A stretch of DNA of 64,000 nt from Nostoc sp. TCL240-02. Lineage in GTDB: Bacteria > Cyanobacteriota > Cyanobacteriia > Cyanobacteriales > Nostocaceae. The stretch covers positions 7,125,001 through 7,189,000 of the forward strand of contig NZ_CP040094.1 of assembly GCF_013343235.1 (NCBI RefSeq), given 5' to 3'. Under the pieces are notes generated by a model. That model made no database searches. It was not told the DNA's origin and saw nothing but the letters and a program-made list of their open reading frames with translations. This document shows, one piece after another, positions 57,212 to 64,000 of this stretch. The number at the start of each line of letters is the position of its first letter. Within the stretch, counting starts at the first letter, position 1. The position numbers and the translations under genes are program-made.

Positions 57212-58504
57212 ATGAGTCAAACAGAGAGTACTACTTCGCCTGGAACCAAAGCTAGCCCTTGGTGGCAGCGTATCCCTCTCACATTGCAAATTCTCATCGC
57301 CCTAGTAGCCGCAGTCAGCGTTGGAATTGCCCTTGGTGCGGGGAATCCTAATCCCAGCAATGCCACCTTAATCAACAATTTAGCAATTCCGGCTGAATTG
57401 GTGCTAAAGGCTCTCCGCGCCCTAGCTACGCCCCTAATATTGGTAGCGGTGCTGCATACCTTAATGACTACCGATATCCCCGGTACAGCCGGACGGCGGC
57501 TGGCAGTGTTACTTTTGACTAACACTACCGTAGCTATTTTAGTGGGACTTTTGGTAGCGAATGTGCTGCGTCCGGGAACTTGGGGCAATGTAGCTACCTC
57601 AACAACTACAGAAATACCTACTCAGAGTCTAGACCCTTGGGGAATACTCAAAGATGCTGTACCTGAAGCTGTCCTTAAGCCATTAGTTGATAATAATGTC
57701 ATTCAACTAATTGTTATTGCCCTAAGTTTTGGCATTGTCCTGCGGGGCTTAAAATCTGAACAAATTGCCCAAGGGAAAAAAGGATACCAGCCGATAGAGG
57801 ATGTCATCGGGATTTTGTTTGAGGCGGTAGTCGGTGTCCTCAACTGGGTAATTGCCTTAGTGCCTTTCGCCGTTTTTGGGATTGTTGCTAAAACAGTTGC
57901 GATGCAAGGATTTACACCGTTTAAATCTTTGGGTGCATTTATTCTGGCGGTGCTGTTAGCCCTAGCATTGCAGGCGTGCTATTACCTCACTAGAGTAAAA
58001 TTTGGTTCTTGGGTACCCCCGCTAAAATTCCTAGCTGGCGGATCTGATGCCTTTTTAACAGCTTTTTCAACTTCTTCCTCTGCGGCAGCAATGCCCGTAA
58101 CTTTTGAGGTTTTGCAAACAAAAGTTGGCTTAAGGGAATCTTCTGCTGCTTTGGGGGCATTAGTAGGGGCAAATTTCAATAATGATGGCACTGCCCTTTA
58201 TGAAGCAATGTCTGCGTTGTATATCTCCCAACTTATTGGGCAACATCTGACTCTCGGACAGCAGTTAATTGTCATTCTGACCTCGATTTTTGCATCTGTA
58301 GGTGCGGCGAATATTCCCAATGCTGGACTGGTAACGATGACACTAGTGTTCACTTCTGTAGGCTTACCTACCCAGTACATTGCTTTACTAGTTACCATCG
58401 ACTGGTTTTTAGATCGCTGCCGCACCGCGATTAATGTTATGGGAGATATGACTGTCAGTGCTTTACTTGACGGCAAAAAGCCTCGTTCTGTAGACGAGGC
58501 TTAG
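57212..58504 (+). CDS. Dicarboxylate/amino acid:cation symporter (DAACS)
   Basis: 430-aa glutamate/dicarboxylate transporter family member, driven by sodium or protons. Hydrophobic segments occur throughout (for example LTLQILIALVAAVSVGIALG and LLTNTTVAILVGLLVANVL). The re-entrant hairpin AFSTSSSAAAMPVT is the serine-rich motif, and the substrate/cation site is GANFNNDGTALYEAMSALYI with NMG in AINVMGDMTV. The usual NMDGTA is replaced by NNDGTA. Divergent from dnaE with 193 bases between. Confidence 0.93.
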   Translation: MSQTESTTSPGTKASPWWQRIPLTLQILIALVAAVSVGIALGAGNPNPSNATLINNLAIPAELVLKALRALATPLILVAVLHTLMTTDIPGTAGRRLAVLLLTNTTVAILVGLLVANVLRPGTWGNVATSTTTEIPTQSLDPWGILKDAVPEAVLKPLVDNNVIQLIVIALSFGIVLRGLKSEQIAQGKKGYQPIEDVIGILFEAVVGVLNWVIALVPFAVFGIVAKTVAMQGFTPFKSLGAFILAVLLALALQACYYLTRVKFGSWVPPLKFLAGGSDAFLTAFSTSSSAAAMPVTFEVLQTKVGLRESSAALGALVGANFNNDGTALYEAMSALYISQLIGQHLTLGQQLIVILTSIFASVGAANIPNAGLVTMTLVFTSVGLPTQYIALLVTIDWFLDRCRTAINVMGDMTVSALLDGKKPRSVDEA

Positions 58505-58523
58505 TTTGAAGCTTTTCAGGTAG

Positions 58524-58703
58524 CTAATGCTGTTGGGGTCCTTTGGCATCACATTCTTTAGCCCAACAGCGTTCTAGAAGTCGAAGCCGCCAGATGAATG
58601 CAAAGCGTTGGGGATTCAATACTAATTTATTATCGTGACTAAATAAAGGCTGGTTCAGATACTGCCAAAGGGGAAATTTAATTTTGGTGTGTTTTGGAGC
58701 CAT
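58524..58703 (-). CDS. Small hypothetical protein, 59 aa
   Basis: An open frame from ATG (58703) to TAG (58524): MAPKHTKIKFPLWQYLNQPL, then FSHDNKLVLNPQRFAFIWRL and a Cys-containing basic/acidic tail ending GPQQH. The Trp/Phe-rich composition and clean frame suggest a real short gene. Its 3' end faces the symporter stop 20 bases away. No clear ribosome-binding site. Function unknown; I believe similar short proteins occur in other Nostocales but could not check. Confidence 0.55.
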   Translation of the reverse strand: MAPKHTKIKFPLWQYLNQPLFSHDNKLVLNPQRFAFIWRLRLLERCWAKECDAKGPQQH

Positions 58704-58975
58704 AAGAACAACAAATATTATAAAAGTTTAGCGGCCATAGTCGGCATTTTGTCTAGCAATTGCCTGATAGTGTTTTTCTAGTTAAAGACTACACTGCGGT
58801 TTTGCAATTGTCCTGGTGGCAATTGCGGAATTTCAGCAAGTAAATTGATGTTGTTTCCGCTTTAATACTGAAATTGCACTAACTATTTTTTAATTCCCTG
58901 AAATTTCGTATCTCTACGTAGGTTGATACTAGGTTCATTTTCCTAGCCTAACCTTACAATGAAGGCAGGAGGCAG

Positions 58976-59050
58976 ATAGCGCAGTGTAAAGCCTGCGGTA
59001 TAGCTTCTCTACGAGACGCTAGGCGATCGTCCGCGAGCGGTCGAGCAGTT
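58976..59050. repeat. Small dispersed repeat block
   Basis: GC-rich mosaic with gcctgcggtatagcttctct, acgagacgct, gcgatcg and ccgcgagcggtcgagc, typical of Nostoc small dispersed repeats. It lies in the 560-base spacer (58704-59263) that otherwise shows only AT-rich sequence and the terminator at 59183. Confidence 0.55.
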
Positions 59051-59182
59051 CAAGAGAGAGGAAAACTGCCCGTAGATGATTTTGTAATACAAGAATATAT
59101 TGTGTATAGTCTAAGACTTTAAAACCTTAAATATCTCTCTAAAGATAACTAATATTTACTTACGCCTACTCTGCATATCAAC

Positions 59183-59215
59183 AAAAAAACTGGGATAGGC
59201 AAAATGCCTATCCCA
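59183..59215 (-). terminator. Rho-independent terminator for membrane-protein gene
   Basis: An 11-bp stem tgggataggca/tgcctatccca with a 3-base loop, followed on the minus strand by CAG-less TTTTTTT (A run at 59183-59189 on plus). It lies 49 bases past the stop of the minus-strand gene ending at 59264. Confidence 0.88.
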
Positions 59216-59829
59216 CAAGAAAAAAGATAATTTTTGTAATAAAATGCCTTGGCTATGTTTGAGCTAAGTTCGCTGGTCTTGCTTCTTATAATCAACAATG
59301 TGGACTCCTATATCTATACCTTTCATATTGGAACTTATGTACGACAGCAGCGCATAGATAAAGATAACTATGCCTACCATCTCTAGCACTTCTTCTATAG
59401 TTGCTATGAAGACATAAACCATGTTAAAGGGGGTATAGTAATATTCATAGTATCCGCCTACTAATTCACTAGCGATTGCACCTGCTATGTAGATTGTTCC
59501 AGCAATGAAAAATAAGCGTCGTGTCTTGCCAGGAAGAGTGGCGACAAATCGCCCAAATACTAGCAAAAAGAGGAGTACGAAGATAGCACCCGCAATCACC
59601 CAAGCGTAGTAAAGAGAACCACTAGTATTAAATGTACCTCGCAGTGGTGTAGTTAGTCTTTCATGAAGACCAATCAATTCATCTAAGAATAAACCAGCAA
59701 AAACTATTGACAATCCTCTCCATGCCCAGACATCTTTATTCTTAGCTAACCTCTGAGCTTGGAAGATGATCTCCAGCAGAATAGAACAAAATAGTAAAGC
59801 TCCTCCAGAGTAAATTGTAGGAATATTAT

Positions 59830-61288
59830 CCCTCTTCTGTCACTTTCCGAGTATTCTGAATAAAAGGATTAAAAGAAAAAACTCTCTTCAGGTAAGCAGG
59901 GCAATGGATGTAGAATTACAAATCCTAAAACATTTGGCAAGAGATGCCCAGCCAACAGTTGCGATCATAGATGAATATTGTGCAGAGTATAAAGACCTGT
60001 TCAAAGAAGTAAGAAATTATGAATGCTTCAAATATTTACATTTAGGGATAATTGCACCAATAAAAAGAAAATCATTACCAGAAATAGCCAAAGTAGTAAG
60101 TATAAACTCGGCACAGTCATTACATCATTTCATAGCCTATTCAGATTGGTCAGCAAATAAATTAAAGAGCCGAAGATTAGATAAATTAAAGAAAGCATTA
60201 AATAGTCAGGCGATAACCGTAGTAATAGATGAAACTGGAGATAGGAAAAAAGGTAAAAAGACAGATTATGTTGCAAGACAATATCTAGGGAGTGTAGGAA
60301 AAATAGATAATGGAATAGTATCAGTCAATGCTTATGGAGTTTATGAAAATGTAACATTTCCATTAAGTTTCAAAGTATTTAAACCGAAAGGGACGCTCAA
60401 ATCAGGAGATAAATATAAAACCAAAATAGAGTTAGCGTCAGAAATTATTACAGAATTAATAAATGAGGGGTTTAATATTGAATTAGTATTAGCCGATAGT
60501 TTATATGGTGAAAGTAGCAAATTCATCAAAAAGCTCAATGAATATGAATTAGCTTATGTTGTAGCAATTAGAAGTAATCACGGAGTCTGGCTACCAGCTA
60601 ATCAGAGCGTTAGAGCTAACAAGTGGTGCAAATTTGAGAGAACATTTAGTAATAAAAAATCCGAAATCAGATATATCCGAGAAATAATTTATGGTAAAAA
60701 AAGAGCCATAACTTACTGGGAAATAACTACTGATCCAGAAACAATGCCGGATAATTCCACTTCATTTGTCATGACGAATCTTCAAGGAAATCTCAAAAAA
60801 ACTTTAGGCGATTTATATGGATTAAGAACCTGGGTAGAATATGGGTTTCGACAATGTAAACAGGAACTCGGCTGGACAGATTATCGCTTGACAAATTTTC
60901 AACATATAGAGAGATGGTGGGAAATTATTTTTTGTGTTTACACAATGATTAGTCTAAATTCCCCAGCCTTTTTAGCCTTAAATCAATCTCTTCAAATTGA
61001 AACTGAGGTGATAGGTACTAGTTATGTTAATTGTGTAGATTTTTCTCATCATCAACAATGGAATCATAATTCTGGATGGAAGAATACTCTTAATAATCTT
61101 CGTTTAATTGTCCAACCTCTTTTACTATTTTGGCTGATTTATCCCTGGTTAGATATTTTTCCAAATTCTCATTTATTGCTAGGATTTAATCATTTAATTT
61201 GTGCCATGAACCAATTTAAACCCTTTTTTGCTTCTGGATGATTTCACTTATTTACTACTTGCTTATCTCGGAGAGTGACAGAAGAGGG
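59830..61288 (+). mobile_element. IS701-family element, apparently intact
   Basis: 1459 bp with ends ccctcttctgtcact that form imperfect 22-bp inverted repeats (ttccgag/ctccgag inside). It is flanked by the 4-bp duplication TTAT: 59826-59829 on the left, and on the right T at 61289, TA at 61290-61291 and T at 62324, because an IS630 copy later entered that duplication. It differs from the IS701-type element at 38881 (ends ccctcttcaatcact). Confidence 0.93.
59904..61241 (+). CDS. IS701-family transposase (full length)
   Basis: 445-aa DDE transposase. The first Asp is in AITVVIDETGDRKKGKK, the second in ELVLADSLYGESSKF, and the Glu is probably in YGLRTWVEYGFRQCKQELGW. The N-terminal block IDEYCAEYKDLFKEVRNYEC matches the broken copy at 41136, showing both are the same family. 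Length is normal; it appears able to move. Codon use is AT-rich compared with the host genes nearby. Confidence 0.93.
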   Translation: MDVELQILKHLARDAQPTVAIIDEYCAEYKDLFKEVRNYECFKYLHLGIIAPIKRKSLPEIAKVVSINSAQSLHHFIAYSDWSANKLKSRRLDKLKKALNSQAITVVIDETGDRKKGKKTDYVARQYLGSVGKIDNGIVSVNAYGVYENVTFPLSFKVFKPKGTLKSGDKYKTKIELASEIITELINEGFNIELVLADSLYGESSKFIKKLNEYELAYVVAIRSNHGVWLPANQSVRANKWCKFERTFSNKKSEIRYIREIIYGKKRAITYWEITTDPETMPDNSTSFVMTNLQGNLKKTLGDLYGLRTWVEYGFRQCKQELGWTDYRLTNFQHIERWWEIIFCVYTMISLNSPAFLALNQSLQIETEVIGTSYVNCVDFSHHQQWNHNSGWKNTLNNLRLIVQPLLLFWLIYPWLDIFPNSHLLLGFNHLICAMNQFKPFFASG

Positions 61289-61291
61289 TTA

Positions 61292-62321
61292 TAGCGGTTA
61301 TCAGTCTACTTCAGTACAGTAGGAGAGAGCAATTCTACTGATAATTGGTGGTGATGAAAGCCTACTCTCTCGACTTGCGTCAAAAAATAGTTGATGCTTA
61401 TGCCTGCGGTGACATTTCCCAACGAAAACTGGCTAAAAACTTTGGTGTCACCTTAAGTTTTGTGCAAAATTTACTCAAACGCCATCGAGAATTGGGGATG
61501 ATAGGCCCCAAGGTGCGGACTGAGCAGACAGCAACAAAGTTGAATGCTGAACAGTTAGAAATCCTGCGCCAACTCGTCATAGCACAGCCCGATGCGACGT
61601 TAAGCGAATTGCGGGAACGACTTTACGAGAAAACAGAGGTCTTAATTGGGGTAGCTACGGTGAATCGGATGGTTCGCTGGAAACTTCACCTCAACCTCAA
61701 AAAAAAGTCTCCACCTCACAAAAAAAGGTAGTGATGAAGTCCAACTAGCCCGATTTGAGTACTGGAAACTCTTGAGGGGGATACCCGTCGAAGAGCTGAT
61801 TTTCTTAGATGAATCGGGAGTTAATCTGTCCTTCATCCGCAAATGTGCCCGCGCCTTGCCTGGCCTTTCAGGCCTATGCTCAAAAGCCCAACCGCAAAGG
61901 GAAAAATGTCTCGGTAATTGGTGCAATTAGCTTGAAAGGACTGCTCACCCAATGGAGTGGCTTAGGTTCTATCGATGCTTTGACTTTTGATGCCTTCATC
62001 GCCCAAAAGCTCGTACCCAAACTTTGGCCTGGTGCAGTGGTGATCATGGATAACTGCTCAATCCATAAAAGTGATGAACTTGAAGCTTTGCTCATCGCTG
62101 CTGGCGCTCATCTCATTTATCTCCCCCCCTATTCTCCCGATTTTTCACCGATTGAGAATTGTTGGTCCAAGATTAAGAACATTCTCCGTCGCATCGGTGC
62201 AAGGACATACCCTGATTTACTCCAGGCATTAGATACGGCATTCGCAGAAGTGACAATAGAGAATTTGCTGGGTTGGTTTACTCACTGCTGCTACTGTACC
62301 TCACAAGACTGATAACCGCTA
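61292..62321 (+). mobile_element. IS630-family insertion sequence, copy 2
   Basis: 1030 bp, nearly identical to copy 1 (3768-4798), with the same ends (tagcggttatcagtct) and TA duplications at 61290-61291 and 62322-62323. It sits inside the right-hand TTAT duplication of the IS701 element, so it arrived second. Confidence 0.95.
61354..62312 (+). pseudogene. IS630-family transposase, two frameshifts
   Basis: The same gene as 3830-4789 but with eight rather than ten A in the run near 61698 (minus two bases) and one extra base near 61867 (cctttcaggcc instead of ccttcgggcc). The first frame ends at 61731. The net change is one base, so the catalytic part (MDNCSIHK, SPIENCWSK) is open but out of frame with the start. 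Probably inactive, though the element could still move if transposase is supplied by copy 1. Slippage at the A run could restore the first shift. Confidence 0.9.
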
Positions 62322-63000
62322 TATGCTCGCTGTTGAGATCGAATAGAATTCTAAAGATATCTCTCCCAGGAAAGTCAGGTAGATAATAGACATTGTAATT
62401 AGCCAAAAGACTGACAAGAGCAAAGCACAATACTACCCCTAGCAGGAATTTGAGGGTTTTGTTGGTAGAAATATATACTTTCAATTTATTCGATGATTGC
62501 AAAAGAGCGATCGCATCTTCTGATTTTATAGAATTTGTGGACTCAACTACAGATATGCGATCGCTCTTACCGTTATCTGAACAAGATTGATTTTTTAGGA
62601 TTTCGCGTCGCTCTGGCAATACAACGTTTGACATGAAGTACTCAATGGTTTGTTGCTTAACAAAACCATGCATTGACAGAACTTCTCCCAACTGCTTACC
62701 ACTCAACTTTTGTGTCTTGAGTGCTGTATTTAATTCTTCTGGAGTAATCAGTTCAGCTTCAACCAAGTACATTCCAAGCGGTTTAAGCTGAAAACTTTGC
62801 GTGTCTATTTTCCTAATCAATTAGGATCTCCTTATTTCCAGTGACTAAGTAATAAATTTTTTGGCTTAGTCATAAAACATTACATTTAGTGATAATACCA
62901 GACTTTAAGCTTTTCATAATCTTTGCTTAACTATATTTTGCTCTGGCTGAATTCTTGACTAAAGCAGAACGCGCTCTTACTTCCAAACCTTGTTCCCAGC

Positions 63001-63046
63001 AAAAAAATGAATCCACCTCTCACTCTCATGTGTAGGTGGATTCATT
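63001..63046 (-). terminator. Rho-independent terminator, minus direction
   Basis: A 13-bp stem aatgaatccacct/aggtggattcatt with a 15-base loop, followed on the minus strand by a T run (A run at 63001-63005). It would stop transcripts from the flavoprotein gene 415 bases upstream, or protect the membrane-protein gene. Confidence 0.75.
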
Positions 63047-63062
63047 TAGATGTACAGACATC

Positions 63063-63182
63063 TAAGTAAGTTGGCGTGAAAAAAAACTAAGTATGTTACG
63101 AAACTAAATAGGCTTAAAACCCTCACTAAAGACTAATGACAAAGGACAGCCTTAGCCAGTTAGCTTTACGCCGACCTACTTA
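63063..63182. repeat. MITE-like repeat, copy B
   Basis: 120 bases bounded by taagtaagttggcg and the inverse of taagtaggtcggcg; inverted relative to copy A at 47937-48063, with about 80 percent shared sequence. The rest of the 62821-63461 spacer shows only two hairpins (63006-63046 and a weaker ttgcaaaa/ttttgcaa one near 63374-63394). Confidence 0.75.
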
Positions 63183-63461
63183 CAGTGGTTGATTGTATTC
63201 CTAGCAGACGGAGTAAGTCGCAAAAAGGCTGCTAGAGTCGCATTGCCAGATAATCTCCCAAGTTAGAGAGTACCTATAAAACAATTTGTCCAGTTAAGGG
63301 ACAAACTTTTAGACTTCTTGCATAAGTCGGGAAAAGGGGTAAGAGAAAACCCTTTCCCTTTTCCCCAAGAGTGCAAAAATACTTTTGCAAGGGGTTTTTT
63401 GGTAGAGACGCGACAATCACTACTAAAAATCCTTAACTGAACCGTATTGACCAATAAAGAG

Positions 63462-64000
63462 TTAGTAATGAGTGCCAGTTTTGCGATGGTTAATGGCTGT
63501 AATAGCATCAGGTTTGAGTAATTTACCCTCGTCCACAGTTGCATATACAACCCAGTGATCGCCACATTCCAGACGTTGATTGACTGAGCATTCCAAATAT
63601 GCTAAAGCGTCGGTAAGGACAGTACAACCGTTATCTGCAACTGCTGTACTAAAGTTAGCAAATCGATCTTCCCCTGGCGCGAAAGTTTTACGGAAATGCT
63701 TCATGTAATCTTGATGGTTGCCTTCAGGTAGAATATTTAAGGCAAACTTACCGCCTGGATACATCAAAGATTCGATCGCTCGTTCTTTAGCGATCGCAAC
63801 TGTTATTCCAGGTGGGTTGAAGGTGGCTTGAGAAACCCAAGCGCCTAACATTGCGGTAGACACTTCTCCAAGTTTTGCTGTCACCACGCAAACGGAACCA
63901 ACAATCCGGCCAACAGCCTGTTCTACTGGAGTCGCAGCTTGTTGGGGTACGCGTACCTTTTTAGCTTTTTTCAGTGCTTGGGCAAAGTCTGTACCGAGTT
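63462..64000 (-). CDS. Diflavin flavoprotein (Flv), C-terminal part, cut by window edge
   Basis: The C-terminal flavin-reductase domain of a cyanobacterial flavodiiron protein, which reduces oxygen to water with electrons from photosystem I. The frame is open to the right edge. Visible are VEQAVGRIVGSVCVVTAKLG, then AMLGAWVSQATFNPPGITVA, FALNILPEGNH, HFRKTFAPGEDRF, and LECSVNQRLECGDHWVVYAT, which match the NADPH-dependent FMN reductase module. The metallo-beta-lactamase and flavodoxin domains would lie beyond the window. Which Flv (1-4) cannot be set from this part. Confidence 0.9.
   Translation of the reverse strand, partial: LGTDFAQALKKAKKVRVPQQAATPVEQAVGRIVGSVCVVTAKLGEVSTAMLGAWVSQATFNPPGITVAIAKERAIESLMYPGGKFALNILPEGNHQDYMKHFRKTFAPGEDRFANFSTAVADNGCTVLTDALAYLECSVNQRLECGDHWVVYATVDEGKLLKPDAITAINHRKTGTHY

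Larger units (their letters stand above)
59264..62820 (-). pseudogene. Membrane protein with GspE-N-like N-terminus, split by two IS elements
   Basis: The 5' part (62820-62325) starts MIRKIDTQSFQLKPLGMYLV and has a GspE/MshE N-terminal-like repeat (LVEAELITPEELNTALKTQK, GKQLGEVLSMHGFV). A linker and a membrane segment (FLLGVVLCFALVSLLANYN) follow. The 3' part (59829-59264) has four more membrane segments and ends DYKKQDQRT. Joining 62325 to 59829, which removes both elements and their duplications, keeps the frame and gives NSEHNIPTIYSGGALLF and a protein of 353 aa. Both parts are open, so inactivation is recent. A strong terminator follows. Function unknown. Confidence 0.88.

Noticed and set aside
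63263..63565. 100-aa minus-strand ORF
   Set aside because: Overlaps the flavoprotein C-terminus in another frame and runs through hairpin-rich spacer.

Overview
The window is chromosomal DNA from a filamentous, heterocyst-type cyanobacterium close to Nostoc. The evidence is the very frequent HIP1 octamer (gcgatcgc), heptanucleotide tandem repeats and small dispersed repeats typical of Nostoc, cyanobacteria-restricted families (Ycf51, DUF6464-type, DUF6887/6888-type), and a dnaE gene ending in an N-terminal split intein that closely resembles the Nostoc punctiforme DnaE intein. All of this was read by eye; no database search was run.

Layout. 1-0.7 kb: 3' part of aroE. 1.1-5.6 kb: a NACHT-type NTPase with leucine-rich repeats, split by an intact IS630-type element. 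5.7-9.5 kb: alpha/beta hydrolase, a 21-bp minisatellite, two hypotheticals, and a decayed IS4-type transposase. 9.8-13.3 kb: secreted hypothetical, glucokinase, histidine phosphatase, ACP-like protein, Uma2 nuclease. 13.4-21.6 kb: a branched-chain/neutral amino-acid ABC transporter (binding protein, two permeases, two ATPases). A Uma2 gene lies inside it, and a pair of Rpn-type nuclease genes separates the last ATPase gene; one of that pair is dead and carries an IS5-type element. 21.8-25 kb: hypotheticals, GNAT, acyltransferase, IS-end remnants. 25.6-32.3 kb: XRE regulator with a large hybrid histidine kinase, then an aminotransferase/dehydrogenase pair. 33-38 kb: Ycf51, a DUF6888/6887-like pair, O-antigen ligase, YaaW-like protein, FAD oxidoreductase. 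38.5-41.2 kb: nested insertion sequences (ISKra4-type inside IS701-type). 41.4-48.9 kb: GerMN lipoprotein, tRNA-Gly(CCC), LtrA, FtsH, class IV aminotransferase, GNAT. 49.3-51.7 kb: an unrecognised three-gene cluster. 51.7-58.5 kb: acetate kinase, hicB with a broken hicA, PaiB-like protein, split dnaE, dicarboxylate symporter. 58.5-62.8 kb: a membrane-protein gene split by IS701 and IS630 elements side by side. 63.5-64 kb: 3' part of a diflavin flavoprotein gene.

The dominant theme is recent insertion and decay. In three host genes (NACHT-LRR, the second Rpn gene, the membrane protein) the reading frame is restored exactly when the element and one target duplication are removed. hicA, the DUF6888-like gene and the second Rpn gene carry premature stops. 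Small repeats sit in frame inside ackA and inside a dead transposase. The best candidate for an undescribed system is the 49.3-51.7 kb cluster: all three adjacent proteins share a strand-GDI-helix-His motif, and the third is a membrane protein whose start overlaps the end of the second.
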